A stretch of 64,000 nt of DNA. It comes from Fidelibacterota bacterium (lineage in GTDB: Bacteria; Fidelibacterota; Marinisomatia; SCGC-AAA003-L08; TS1B11). The translations under genes were made by a program, and so were the position numbers. This document shows positions 42,339 to 52,086 of the stretch, in pieces. Below the pieces are notes generated by a model. That model was not told the origin of the DNA. It saw nothing but the letters and a program-made list of their open reading frames with translations, and did no database searches. The stretch's first letter is position 1; the number at the start of each line of letters is the position of its first letter. The stretch spans positions 1 to 64,000 of the forward strand of contig SCKJ01000003.1 in NCBI GenBank assembly GCA_004124875.1, written 5' to 3'.

Positions 42339-45300
42339 GGACGGCTGGACCGGGTGGCAGCCAAACGCTGAAAATAGGTGCGCATTACAGCCTGATACTC
42401 CCGGGAATACCCGGATCGCAACGCCTTTTCCATCGACTCCAGGATCAGGTCTTCCCGCTGCCCGAGGTCGGCAGGCAGCTCATCGGCCCCTTCATAAGCG
42501 AGCTGCTCCGTGGGCGATCGTCCGCGGCGCTCATCCTTGAAGTCCTGCTCGGATAGCGACTTCTGGCTGTCGAGCAGACGATTAAGAATATTCTGCTGCC
42601 GGTCAATCGTGCGGCGGGTAATACGGCGGCGGTTGAAATCGGCAATAACATCCTCCATTTCGTTGCGGGCCTGCCCCAAACCCCCGCGCTTGCCGCCGCT
42701 CTGTGTGGGATAGTCCTCCATGATCTGCTCCAGGGCCTGGGCTAACTGCCGTTGCCGGGCCTGAAGCCGCCGTTGCAGCTCCAGCTGGTTCATGGCCCCC
42801 ATTTGACCCAGTTGCAGGCTCAACGACTGATTATTCAGGCCCTGCTGCCCTTGTGCGAGATTGCGCATTCTCTCCAGGAACTGCTCAAAACCCGATGCGG
42901 AACCAGAGCGCCGCATTTCAGCCATGGCATTGTTCAGCGCAATCGCCGTTTGATTGAGTCCCTCCATCCCTTCACTTTGCAGTTTGGCGGCATCCTGGGG
43001 AGAGTTCGCAGTCAACCTCTCGACCGCGCCGCGCATGGCCACCAGAGATTTTCCCATCGCGCGCCCCATTTCCGGCGAAACGGCAAACGTCTGGCGCCCC
43101 AGGGCCATCAGCTGTTCGATGAGTCGCTTATGCCCCTGAATGACCTGATGCTGCCGCAGGGCCATCTCCGATACCCTGGGAGTGGTCCGGCTCATCAATT
43201 CCGTCTCCACCGCCAGCGCTTCCTGCCGGTGTGAGAGGGCCAGGGTTTGGTTCATCACGGCCTGAAACTCCGCCAGCATGGCCCCTACATTGGCCTCCTG
43301 AAACTCACGCTGGATATCGCGGGCCTCCCGCTGAACGGCAGATACTGACGCCTGAGATTCCATCATGTCCGCGTTGCTCTCAGGCGAGTTGCCCTGCGCA
43401 AGACTTCGTGTGGCCGTGGCAAGGGACTGTTCAGCGGCGCGCATCATGGGACTGTTGCGCAACTCCTCGAGGCGCTGGCCTGCGGAGGCACTGTAGGGCC
43501 GGATAGCATTAGCGGCCGACCGCATGGTCTCTTTGGCGGCATCCAGTGACCGTTCCTGCTGCTGATGGCGGGCGACAAGGTTCCGCAGTTTTGATTCGTC
43601 CCCAGGTGGGGTCTGGCGCAACTCTTCAAGGAGCTGCTGCTCGGTTTCGGCCAGGTCATCCAGGCGCTGAGCCACTTCATCCATTTTCATTTCCGCCTGC
43701 GCCCGGCGGAAAACGTCCAGGTAGCGGTCGAGTTGGAGTTCAAACTCATCGGCGTTAAAGCGCATATTTTTCAGGGCCAACTGCATCTGTTCCGGGTCGA
43801 GACTTTCCAGCGCTTCCCGCAACTCGTCCATGCTGCTTTGCAGCTCGGGAGTCATGATTTCCTCGAGGAGATTTTGCAAGTCGGCGTACTTTTTCTGCAC
43901 CTCCTCGCTGAACAGTTTGTTGCTCTCCGCCTTGCTACCCAGTTCGCGAAGCTGCTCCTGAACCGACTCCATGCTGTTGAGGATTTCCTCCAGGTTCTGG
44001 ATCAGCTCCTTGCCTTTCTGCTGCTCCTCCCAGCGGATATCGTCTTTATCCCGGGTGGCCAGATCCAGTTCATCCAGCAGTTTCTGCACTTCTTTCAGAT
44101 CTTCCAGTACGCCCTCAGTCACCATTGCCGTTTCCGCGTTCCTGCTGTTGATCCGGTCAAACAGGGCCGCTAAAGATGGCACCCTGGCGACAAACGTAGC
44201 CGAGACCGCGCGGCCGGGACCGGTGGCCAGGTTGTTATCGTCCACCTCGATCCGGAAATGAACTTCGTCGCCGGGAAGCAGGTTGAGCGATGCGAGCTGC
44301 CAGGTGTGCAAGATTCGCTGGCTGCGCCGGTTCGGCTGCAAGCCCGGTATCAGGGCCGTATAGGTTTTGTCATCCTGCAACAGATATTCCGGATGGCGCA
44401 GATTGTAACTCACCATGGCCCGGCTGAAGCCGTAGTCATCGGTGGCGTCAAATTGGATGGGCACGAGCATCGATTCATCCAGATCGAGGGTCGCGGGCGG
44501 CAGTATGACCGTTATTGTCGGCGGGAAATCCTCCAGCGCCGTGATCCGGTAGTGGATGGGGCGCAGGTTCATGACATCGCGGCGATCCTTGATCCTCACG
44601 ATCATGGTGGTGGAGGTCTCCAGCATGAATTTGCCGGTCAGCTTTTTCCGGTTCAAATTGACGGGGTATGAGTCGCCGGACAGTTCGAGCCAGGCATCCT
44701 TGAGGGTCAGGTTGGTGCGTGCGGTGAAAGCAATTTCGCTACCGGCCAGCGCCGCAATGTCGGCTACGTTGCCGCCCAACTTTCTCGATTCATCCCCCGT
44801 GTAGGCCGGCGGCGTGATGATAAACTGCATCTCCTCGATGATCGGCCGGTCACTGATGCTGATGCGATATTTTTCCGTTTCAATCTGCGTCCACGGCGAG
44901 AACCATGAAGGATTACGGTAGCGGGCATAATAGGTGACATCATCGCGCATGTCCTCGAAACGGTAAGTGAAGCGGTCGCCATCCAGGGGCAGAATCTCGC
45001 TGAATAAGGCGCCAGTTTTGTCTTCCCAGACCAGTTCCACGCTGGTCGGCACAACATCAAAGCCGGTGAAGGCCACTTCCACGGTATCACCGCCAAGGAC
45101 ATTCAAATCGCCGGTGAGGGCCAGGAGGATAAATGGCGCCGGCGCCGGGAATTCCTGTTCCGGATGCAGGAGCCGGTCCATGGCCGCGAGCATCGCCGTT
45201 GGACCGGTGAGCCAGCTCGACAGGATGATGAACAGACCCAGTATCACCAGGCGTCGTGGTGGCTTGTACCGGCGAGGTGTGAGCGTCCCCAGGTCCATCT

Positions 45301-45727
45301 TTGCCAGCTGTCCTGAGACCTGTTGGACGGAATCAGCGAGGAGGTCGCTGTTACTCTGGTGGGGATTCGCCTCCAGGCGCCGTTCCAGTTGCAGGGCATT
45401 CAACAGACGGTCGGCCTGTCTCCCGATTTTGTAGCCGATGCGGTCTGCCAGCGCTTCCGGCCGGACCCACCGCCACCATCCGCGCCAGATGCCGAACCAG
45501 CGCAGCAGGATGACCAGTCCTGCAATGAGGGTCAGATCAAGAAATCCCCATGCCAGCAGCGACCGGATACCGGTGCCCAGATAGAGGCTTTTCTCATACC
45601 ATATCAAGGTTGAGGCCAGCAAGGCCAGAAGGAATCCGCTCAGGAGCAGCTCATGCATAAGTGTCGCCGATGCGAGGCGATTGCGCACACCCTTAAGGGC
45701 GCTGTGGATGGAATGGCTATCGCTCAT
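42335..45727 (-). CDS. DUF4175 family membrane protein
   Basis: The ATG at 45727 overlaps the DUF4159 stop and gives 1130 residues; the longer frame to 45820 is rejected. Two membrane segments lie near residues 22-45 and 53-75 and a third near 160-180. Next come Ig-like beta regions (PPAYTGDESRKLGG; DDYGFSRAMVSYNLR) and a long helical, Gln/Glu-rich coiled-coil region from about 560 to the end. This is the DUF4175 pattern. The protein is anchored in the inner membrane with a large periplasmic part. It may act in envelope stress or mechanics, which is inference. Confidence 0.82.
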   Translation of the reverse strand: MSDSHSIHSALKGVRNRLASATLMHELLLSGFLLALLASTLIWYEKSLYLGTGIRSLLAWGFLDLTLIAGLVILLRWFGIWRGWWRWVRPEALADRIGYKIGRQADRLLNALQLERRLEANPHQSNSDLLADSVQQVSGQLAKMDLGTLTPRRYKPPRRLVILGLFIILSSWLTGPTAMLAAMDRLLHPEQEFPAPAPFILLALTGDLNVLGGDTVEVAFTGFDVVPTSVELVWEDKTGALFSEILPLDGDRFTYRFEDMRDDVTYYARYRNPSWFSPWTQIETEKYRISISDRPIIEEMQFIITPPAYTGDESRKLGGNVADIAALAGSEIAFTARTNLTLKDAWLELSGDSYPVNLNRKKLTGKFMLETSTTMIVRIKDRRDVMNLRPIHYRITALEDFPPTITVILPPATLDLDESMLVPIQFDATDDYGFSRAMVSYNLRHPEYLLQDDKTYTALIPGLQPNRRSQRILHTWQLASLNLLPGDEVHFRIEVDDNNLATGPGRAVSATFVARVPSLAALFDRINSRNAETAMVTEGVLEDLKEVQKLLDELDLATRDKDDIRWEEQQKGKELIQNLEEILNSMESVQEQLRELGSKAESNKLFSEEVQKKYADLQNLLEEIMTPELQSSMDELREALESLDPEQMQLALKNMRFNADEFELQLDRYLDVFRRAQAEMKMDEVAQRLDDLAETEQQLLEELRQTPPGDESKLRNLVARHQQQERSLDAAKETMRSAANAIRPYSASAGQRLEELRNSPMMRAAEQSLATATRSLAQGNSPESNADMMESQASVSAVQREARDIQREFQEANVGAMLAEFQAVMNQTLALSHRQEALAVETELMSRTTPRVSEMALRQHQVIQGHKRLIEQLMALGRQTFAVSPEMGRAMGKSLVAMRGAVERLTANSPQDAAKLQSEGMEGLNQTAIALNNAMAEMRRSGSASGFEQFLERMRNLAQGQQGLNNQSLSLQLGQMGAMNQLELQRRLQARQRQLAQALEQIMEDYPTQSGGKRGGLGQARNEMEDVIADFNRRRITRRTIDRQQNILNRLLDSQKSLSEQDFKDERRGRSPTEQLAYEGADELPADLGQREDLILESMEKALRSGYSREYQAVMRTYFQRLAATRSSRP

Positions 45728-46440
45728 TGGCTCAGCACGTAGGCGATGATGTTGGCGCCCATGCGCAGCGCCGACTCGCGGAGTTCGGCAGGCACATCGT
45801 GAACCTGGGAATCCTCCCAACCGTCCCCAAGGTCACTCTCGTAGGTATACAGGACCAACAATCTGTCATCATCAAACAGCGCCAGGCATTGGGGCCGCCC
45901 GTTGTCGTGCTCGTGAATTTTTGGCAGCCCCTCAGGCAGAGCAAATACAATGCTGAAAATCGGGTGGCCGGGACTCAATTCGACCCAATTTTTATCGGGG
46001 AAAACTTTCTTCATTTCGCGCCGGAAGGCGGCGTCCATCCCGTAATTATCGTCGGCGTGCAGGAAAGCGCCGTTGAGCAGCTGGGTGCGTAGCAGGTTTG
46101 CTTCCTCGGCGGTAAAGAATATGTTGCCGTGGCCCGTCAGGTAAAAGTAACTGCTCTCCCAGAACCTGTCGTCTCCAATTTTCGCGCGACGCTCCTCAGG
46201 CGAAATTTGTATGCCCGTGCCGGCAGTGGTGAACCTGATCAGGTTGGGCAGAGAACTGGCGTCGGCATACCAATCCCCCCCACCGCCGTACTGCAACCGC
46301 GTGATGGTCAGCGCGCCTGGCGATTGCGCCATCAGGATGGAGAGGCACCCGGCCAGCGCCATCACCGCCAGACTAGCCGGCCGGTTGATCGGAGTCTCCT
46401 TTAAACGATATCGGCTCGGTTTGCAAGGTGGTATACTCAA
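45724..46440 (-). CDS. DUF4159 family exported protein
   Basis: The conserved DUF4159 region begins after the signal sequence: TRLQYGGGGDWYADASSLPNL, YLTGHGNIFFTAEEANLLR, LHADDNYGMDAAFRREM, and a C-terminal ALRMGANIIAYVLSQ. The mature part starts after MA before Gln. The ATG at 46440 overlaps the CDF exporter end by 68 bp; an ATG at 46362 would remove the overlap but leave a poor signal peptide, so the start is uncertain. DUF4159 proteins have a GATase-like fold and often travel with MoxR-type chaperone operons. Confidence 0.8.
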   Translation of the reverse strand: MSIPPCKPSRYRLKETPINRPASLAVMALAGCLSILMAQSPGALTITRLQYGGGGDWYADASSLPNLIRFTTAGTGIQISPEERRAKIGDDRFWESSYFYLTGHGNIFFTAEEANLLRTQLLNGAFLHADDNYGMDAAFRREMKKVFPDKNWVELSPGHPIFSIVFALPEGLPKIHEHDNGRPQCLALFDDDRLLVLYTYESDLGDGWEDSQVHDVPAELRESALRMGANIIAYVLSQ

Positions 46441-47281
46441 TTCCCCAGCGGGTCCGCAACAAGTTCTGTGTCTCCTTCAGGCAGTCGGGCCAGTGTCCGT
46501 TTTCAACGCAGTCATCGGTGACCTGAATGTGGGCGCTCAGCGCAAGCACTCCAGATGAAATAGCCCAAATATGTAAATCATGCATCTCGACCAAATGTTC
46601 CTGGCTGAGCATGGCCTGAGTGATCTGATTGTAATCGATTTCGGCAGGCGTGCTCTCCATCAATATATCGATGGACTTCATGAGCAAACGCCATCCGCCC
46701 CACAGCACGAGCAGGGCTATGAATACGCTGGCCAGGGTATCGATGGGCATCCAGCCGGTGAGCAGGATGACGCCACCGGCCACCATGGCGCCCACGGACC
46801 CCAGGGCATCGAGCAGCATGTGCAGGTAGGCCCCTTCCATGTTCAGGTTGCCTTGGCGGAAACGGTGGATAATGGATGCGCTGGCCAGATTAACGATCAA
46901 GCCGATGGTGGCAATGCCCAAAACCCAGCTGCCCTCGATTGTATGAGGCTGGCCGACGCGCTGGTATGCCTCCAGTAAAATAAATCCGCACAGCAGGATC
47001 AGCAGAACCGCGTTTAGCATGGCCCCGATGATCTCCGCCCTGAGGTAGCCGTAAGTCCGGCGGGGGTTTTTGGGTCGTTGAGCGAGAGTGCTGGCAAACA
47101 GGGCCAGGCTGATGGCGCCGACGTCGGTGAGCATGTGGACGGCGTCCGACAGCAGTGCAATCGACCCCGTTAAGAAGCCTCCCACCCCTTCAATGACCAT
47201 AAACCCGGCGTTGAGGGCGAGGGCCATTTTCAGGCCGTGCCGATGGCCGCGGCGTTCACTCATCGAATCCAGCGAGGTCAT
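46373..47281 (-). CDS. CDF family divalent metal exporter
   Basis: This 302-residue protein has six membrane helices and both intramembrane metal sites of zinc-type CDF proteins: SDAVHMLTD in helix 2 and HMLLDALGS in helix 5. The cytoplasmic C-terminal domain contains MHDLHIW. It would export Zn2+ or a similar ion in exchange for protons. The short His-bearing N-terminus (RRGHRHG) is usual. It lies 88 bp after the diguanylate cyclase gene and overlaps the DUF4159 gene. Confidence 0.92.
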   Translation of the reverse strand: MTSLDSMSERRGHRHGLKMALALNAGFMVIEGVGGFLTGSIALLSDAVHMLTDVGAISLALFASTLAQRPKNPRRTYGYLRAEIIGAMLNAVLLILLCGFILLEAYQRVGQPHTIEGSWVLGIATIGLIVNLASASIIHRFRQGNLNMEGAYLHMLLDALGSVGAMVAGGVILLTGWMPIDTLASVFIALLVLWGGWRLLMKSIDILMESTPAEIDYNQITQAMLSQEHLVEMHDLHIWAISSGVLALSAHIQVTDDCVENGHWPDCLKETQNLLRTRWGIEYTTLQTEPISFKGDSDQPAG

Positions 47282-47369
47282 GATGAACGAATCTACAATG
47301 GAGAGATGGGCAGGGTGGAAGCTTTTAGTTCGGGGTAGAGGCGGGGATTAGGGCCCGGGACGCTTACCG

Positions 47370-48341
47370 TCAGGTTTGGACTGCCACGCGATTGCGTCCG
47401 CCTCGCTTGGCCTTGTAAAGTCCCTGATCACTGCGATTGATGATGTCTGTGGGCTCATCGCCTTCCCTGAATTCCGCCACGCCAATGCTGACGGCCAAAT
47501 CGTCCAGGGTATGCCCCTCCACTTTCACCTTCAGTTTCTCAATGCTTTTGCGCAATTTTTCCGCCAGGACAGTAGCCTTTTTCAGCGGTGTTTCCGGAAG
47601 CAAGACGATGAATTCCTCGCCGCCATACCGCCCCGCGAAATCACTGCCGCGAATTTGCTCCTTGATAGTGGCGGATATCGCTCGAATCACAGCGTCCCCC
47701 GCCACGTGGCCATGTTTATCGTTGACCCGCTTGAATCTGTCTATGTCGAGCATGAGCATCGACAAATGCCGGCCGTAACGATGTGACCGCATGATTTCAA
47801 TGTCCATCTGTTCCAGCAGCGCCCGGCGCGAGAGCAGATCCGTGAGGCTGTCGAACATGGCCATGCGCTCAAGTTCCAGTCGCTCATCCTCGACCGCTTT
47901 CAAATGGTTCCAGCGGTCGCGTGCATGAATTAGAGAACTGGTCAGAGTTTCCCTGGTGAGGGCCGATTTCGGAATGTAGTCATAGGCGCCTCTTTTCATG
48001 CTCTCCACAGCGATGAGCTCATCGCCTTTGGCTGCCAGAACCACGGCCGGCGCAACATTCCGGCTGTTGATTTCATCAAGCCATTCCATCATCGACTTGC
48101 CTTTGAGGTTCAGGGCAAGAATCACCACCTCGGGGGGAGAGTCATTTAAGGCCTGTTCAATCTGATCCCGGTCATTGGCCTCGCTGACGTGAAATTTCAC
48201 ACCCCCGTTCTTCCCGCCCCCGTCGCCGGAAAGAAACTCGCTGATCAGGTTGCGCGAGTCCTGGTCCTGATCACATAACAGAACGGAAAAATTATTGGGA
48301 TTGTCTGATTTCAGACCAGTATTTTTATTGAGTATCGGCAT
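47370..48341 (-). CDS. Diguanylate cyclase with degenerate receiver domain
   Basis: The C-terminal half is a complete GGDEF domain (MLDIDRFKRVNDKHGH, active site GRYGGEEF) and keeps the RxxD feedback site exactly five residues before it (RGSD). It should make cyclic di-GMP. The N-terminal ~130 residues have the receiver shape (CDQDQDS acidic pocket, YIPKSA), but the phospho-acceptor position is Ala76 (VVILALNLKG). It therefore cannot be switched on by Asp phosphorylation and may sense a partner or ligand. It opposes the HD-GYP enzyme at 9469 in c-di-GMP turnover. Confidence 0.9.
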   Translation of the reverse strand: MPILNKNTGLKSDNPNNFSVLLCDQDQDSRNLISEFLSGDGGGKNGGVKFHVSEANDRDQIEQALNDSPPEVVILALNLKGKSMMEWLDEINSRNVAPAVVLAAKGDELIAVESMKRGAYDYIPKSALTRETLTSSLIHARDRWNHLKAVEDERLELERMAMFDSLTDLLSRRALLEQMDIEIMRSHRYGRHLSMLMLDIDRFKRVNDKHGHVAGDAVIRAISATIKEQIRGSDFAGRYGGEEFIVLLPETPLKKATVLAEKLRKSIEKLKVKVEGHTLDDLAVSIGVAEFREGDEPTDIINRSDQGLYKAKRGGRNRVAVQT

Positions 48342-48539
48342 TGTTCCGGCAGCCTACGGGGCAATATATTATAACCGGCATCCATCTGCGTGTAGGTCTA
48401 ATGATCTTGACCGCAAGCTGCCCCGATTATAATCATGGATTGGCAAGAAACAAACCCTTCAATTCAACCACATTCATCCCGGCGAAATTGTGCCGTGATG
48501 CGCTCTCACCCCGCGAGTGGCCGTCCTGGCCGGCCCCGT

Positions 48540-50348
48540 ATGAGTTATTGCCGCTGGGGACTGCTACTACTGTGGCTGGTTCTGGTCACTGAATCCAGCG
48601 GCCAGACGCAGCACTGGAAGCCGGGATTTTTAAGGAGGTTCTGGGAACTGCAGGTTAATCCGATGGAGTTTCGGCAGCCCATCCGCTTCAGCCCGTTCGA
48701 TATCAAGTCGGGCCTGGCCATCTATGGTGGACCGGATATGATATCCGGACTGCCACGGTCCCTGCTGGGGACGGACTACTCAGTGGTCGACCTGGACAGC
48801 ACGGAATCGCAAGTGCCTACCATAGGCGGGTTCTACAAGCGGACGCTGCTGATCCATGATCTTGACTTTCTGCAGATAAATCTCCGCAGCCGGTTTCTGC
48901 CCATCAGCGTTATCGATGTCATGGTGGGGTTGGGGATACGCACACAGCAAATACCGTTTGCGCCGCGAGTCCCGGATGAATGGCCAACAGATGGGAATGA
49001 CTACCGCTTTGCGCCGGTTTTCCACACCGGCCTGGTGAGCGTGATGCTGGGCATGCAGCGCAGTGATCGGTGGTACTTCTACCTGAAGACGGCGCGTGGT
49101 CTTGCCATCGGCAGCGTTTATCGGGCGAGCGCCATCAAGCCTGTACTCACTGGAAGCGGCCTCTCATCCGCCTGGGTAGTCGGCGTCAAGCGTTTCCCGC
49201 TTTCGGATGTGGACCCACGCATGGCCTTTGGTCTGGAGCTGCGTTACCATCGCATCGATGTGCCGGACCTCAAGGTCCCCAAGCTGTCTGACGGGCGCAA
49301 TCTCTCTCCCATCCAGGGGCTGAACTTCCGCGCCCTGGGCGTTTTTGTCACCTTTGGCGCCTACTTTGGCGGCCGTTCAACCTCCGCCGACCGGGCCAAA
49401 CAAAGTCTCTACCGGGGCGATTATATGTCTGCCGAGGAAGAACTGAACCGTTTCCTGCGGCGCTATCCTGATCACACTGAAGTGGGAAGGGCGCGGAAGT
49501 TGCTGGCGCTGGCCCGGAAAATGGCCCCTTATCAGCAGCTCGACCTGGCCCGGCAGTACCAACAGCAGGGCGACCTTGAAACAGCCCTGGTATGGTATCG
49601 CCGAGCGGAGCAGGGGGCCGACACCACCCTGATGCGGGAACTCATCGCAGGCACGCAGGAGGTGGGTCAGATTTACATCCAGCGGGCCAGCGCTGCTTTG
49701 GCAGGCAATCAGCTCGATGAAACCAGCGAAATTCTACGCAATGCAAACCTCCTGCTTCCTGAAGAGGATGTGTTGGTGGGGCGGTTTGAATCTGAAGTTC
49801 TGGTCCGGCGGGGGCATCAGTCGCGGCGGCAGGGGAACATCACGCTGGCCCTGCGCAACTATGACGCCGCTATCCGCGTCAACCCGGAGCGGCGGGTGGA
49901 AATTGAAGGCTACAAGGTGCGCCTGGCAGAAGACCTGATTAACGAAGCCGTGCGGGCGACAGACCGGGCGGCGCTGGCCCTGGCCGTTGAGTCATTGCGG
50001 CAGAGCCAGTTGCTCGACCCACGCCGTGAGGCCAGCCTCGATTCCATGCTGGCGACTCTCGAAAATAGAATGCAGCGATTGGCCCAGGGTGAGATTCAAC
50101 AGGCTGTTGATGAGCAGATGCAGGCGGCCCGGGAGATTCGCAATTTTGTGCCCCCCACCAGGCCACGCATTGGCATGCTGGTCGCCGCCCTGGAGGAAGC
50201 TCTGGGGCCCGCGGACCATGTGACCGAGGGGATGGACGCTGCGGGCATCAGTCACCAGGTCTGGGAATATAGCGGGGGCGAGTATCCCGGCCTCTACTAT
50301 TTCGAAAATTACGTGTTGAAAAGGATGGATTTGCCGGAAGTCCGCTAA
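48540..50348 (+). CDS. Exported protein with beta-rich N-terminus and TPR-like C-terminus
   Basis: The ATG at 48540 gives a signal peptide (LLLLWLVLVTESSG before Gln); starts at 48498 or 48435 are possible. Residues about 60-290 are beta-rich and may form an outer-membrane barrel or periplasmic sandwich (FAPVFHTGLVSVMLG, GLELRYHRIDVP). From about 300 on, helical repeats of TPR type appear (YRGDYMSAEEELNRFLRRYPDH, QGNITLALRNYDAAIRVNP). No family is recognised. It converges with the AI-2E-type gene. Confidence 0.65.
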   Translation: MSYCRWGLLLLWLVLVTESSGQTQHWKPGFLRRFWELQVNPMEFRQPIRFSPFDIKSGLAIYGGPDMISGLPRSLLGTDYSVVDLDSTESQVPTIGGFYKRTLLIHDLDFLQINLRSRFLPISVIDVMVGLGIRTQQIPFAPRVPDEWPTDGNDYRFAPVFHTGLVSVMLGMQRSDRWYFYLKTARGLAIGSVYRASAIKPVLTGSGLSSAWVVGVKRFPLSDVDPRMAFGLELRYHRIDVPDLKVPKLSDGRNLSPIQGLNFRALGVFVTFGAYFGGRSTSADRAKQSLYRGDYMSAEEELNRFLRRYPDHTEVGRARKLLALARKMAPYQQLDLARQYQQQGDLETALVWYRRAEQGADTTLMRELIAGTQEVGQIYIQRASAALAGNQLDETSEILRNANLLLPEEDVLVGRFESEVLVRRGHQSRRQGNITLALRNYDAAIRVNPERRVEIEGYKVRLAEDLINEAVRATDRAALALAVESLRQSQLLDPRREASLDSMLATLENRMQRLAQGEIQQAVDEQMQAAREIRNFVPPTRPRIGMLVAALEEALGPADHVTEGMDAAGISHQVWEYSGGEYPGLYYFENYVLKRMDLPEVR

Positions 50349-50363
50349 AGGACCGGCCCCGCG

Positions 50364-51455
50364 CTACAAGATCCGGTAAGCTTTCAAGCCCCACACAATT
50401 TCCTCTATCGTCACCCGGAAAACACCAAATGTCGGAATAGCGAACAACATGCCCAGAGGCCCGGCAATCGAATTACCTACCATGATCACGACCATGACCA
50501 GCAGGGGGTGCATACCGACGCTGCTGGACATGATTTTTGGCGAGATTAAAAAGTTGTCGATCATTTGAACGAACATGAACATGGCGATTATGGCGAAGGG
50601 CACCACGGCGGAAATGCCTGCGGCCTGTGGCGTGACGACGTAGGCAATAATCGCCGGCACCATACCTACGAATGGCCCGATAAACGGTATCAGGTTGGCG
50701 ATGCCGGCCAGCATTCCGATGATGAAAGCGTAAGGGATGTTGACGCTCAGACTCCACGACAACAGGTACAGGCCGATGGTCGACATCACTCCAACTGACG
50801 CAGCCGCAATGCCCTGTCCGCGGAGATAGCCGCTCACCTGGGCATGGACCTTGTCGAGCAGGTTCAGCGTCATTTCAAAATAGGCGTTGGGCACGCTATG
50901 GACAAAGGCCACCTTAAAATTGCGGCTCTCCAGCAGCAGGATAAAAGTGAAGACCAGCACCAGGACAATGTTCATGATGACGCCGATCAGTTTGCCGATC
51001 ATGCCGGCGAGGTCCTTGAGCAGCGACTGGAGAAATTGGCCGCTTCCGGCGACCCATTCGGTCAATTTGACTTCAACGGTTTCATGATAATTTTCGGGTA
51101 TAATGTCCATGAGCGATTTTTTCAGATCTGCGGTGATATCGCTATCGCCCTCACCTGAGACCGCTTGACCCATCGATCGCGCCTCTTCGAGAAGGATCGG
51201 CCCCAGTGTGCTCACCAGGAGTACCACCATCAGGATGATGGCGCCGTAAATGCTGAGCACGGCCGCTAACCTGCTGCCGCCGAGGCGCATCTCGAGCCAG
51301 TCTGCCACAGGATCGAGAATGCTGGTGAGCAGCAGGGCGATAACCAGCAGGAGCAGGATAGGGGCGATGTGGCTCCATAGTGCCACAATGACCAACAGGG
51401 GGATGACGACCTGTGCGCTACGCAGAACGGTCTGCATGATCTTGGTCGATGTCAT
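50364..51455 (-). CDS. AI-2E/PerM family membrane transporter
   Basis: This 363-residue protein has about eight membrane helices and the family layout: paired N-terminal helices (VVIPLLVIVALW, LLLLVIALLLTSILDPVADWLE), a soluble amphipathic segment at 95-140, and conserved GxxAGIANLIPFIGPFVGMVPA in the second half. Members export varied small molecules (AI-2 in one case, antiporters in others), so the substrate is unknown. Both neighbouring genes are separated from it by short gaps, and no partner is evident. Confidence 0.88.
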   Translation of the reverse strand: MTSTKIMQTVLRSAQVVIPLLVIVALWSHIAPILLLLVIALLLTSILDPVADWLEMRLGGSRLAAVLSIYGAIILMVVLLVSTLGPILLEEARSMGQAVSGEGDSDITADLKKSLMDIIPENYHETVEVKLTEWVAGSGQFLQSLLKDLAGMIGKLIGVIMNIVLVLVFTFILLLESRNFKVAFVHSVPNAYFEMTLNLLDKVHAQVSGYLRGQGIAAASVGVMSTIGLYLLSWSLSVNIPYAFIIGMLAGIANLIPFIGPFVGMVPAIIAYVVTPQAAGISAVVPFAIIAMFMFVQMIDNFLISPKIMSSSVGMHPLLVMVVIMVGNSIAGPLGMLFAIPTFGVFRVTIEEIVWGLKAYRIL

Positions 51456-51518
51456 CTCTGCCGGCCGACCGTACTGCCCTACCTGCTGACGCCGGAATTT
51501 GACGTTGCGGGCATGGGC

Positions 51519-52040
51519 TTACTCTTTCTCGTCGCTCTGTTTCTGTTGCGCCGCGGAGAGGTAATCGTTCGTCTTGCGCAGTCTTGAGGCGATGACTTTG
51601 GCAAGGTTCATTAACACTTTGTTTCCAATGGCCGGAAAGCGGGTGATGATGCTCTGCAGTTCCGGGCGGAAGAAGGAAATAAGCCGGGTCTCCCCCGAGC
51701 TCAGGGCCGTGGCCGACCGGTTGGCGTCATCCACCAGCGCCAGGTCGCCAAAAAAGTCGCCGTCGCTGAGCTCCGAATAAACAATGGGATTGTCGGGATT
51801 CTCATTATTGACGATCTGCACGCCGCCCTGAATGATAACGTACATGCCCAGACCGGGATCGCCCTGGCGAAAAATGACTTCATTGGCCTGGTAGTTGCGG
51901 TGGTGTACGATGCGCTCCACTTCGCGCAGCTCGCGCTTTGAAAAACCGGCGAAAACGGGGACATTTCTCAGAACGGTTGCCGTTTCGGATTGCTCCTCGC
52001 CACCGCGCCTGAAAATATTTTCCCAGATTGCATTTTTCAT
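51519..52040 (-). CDS. Stand-alone cyclic-nucleotide-binding domain protein
   Basis: The ATG at 52040 gives a 173-residue protein consisting mainly of a cNMP-binding beta-roll: VPVFAGFSKRELREV, IFRQGDPGLGMYVIIQGGVQI, the phosphate-binding cassette ELSDGDFFGDLALVDDANRSATA. No helix-turn-helix follows, so it is not a CRP-type transcription factor. It could sense cAMP or cGMP, or serve as a structural domain. It is divergent from the EnvC-like gene. Confidence 0.85.
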   Translation of the reverse strand: MKNAIWENIFRRGGEEQSETATVLRNVPVFAGFSKRELREVERIVHHRNYQANEVIFRQGDPGLGMYVIIQGGVQIVNNENPDNPIVYSELSDGDFFGDLALVDDANRSATALSSGETRLISFFRPELQSIITRFPAIGNKVLMNLAKVIASRLRKTNDYLSAAQQKQSDEKE

Positions 52041-52086
52041 GACACCGAAGTTCACCCGAATTATATGACATGTCAAGGGATGCGCA

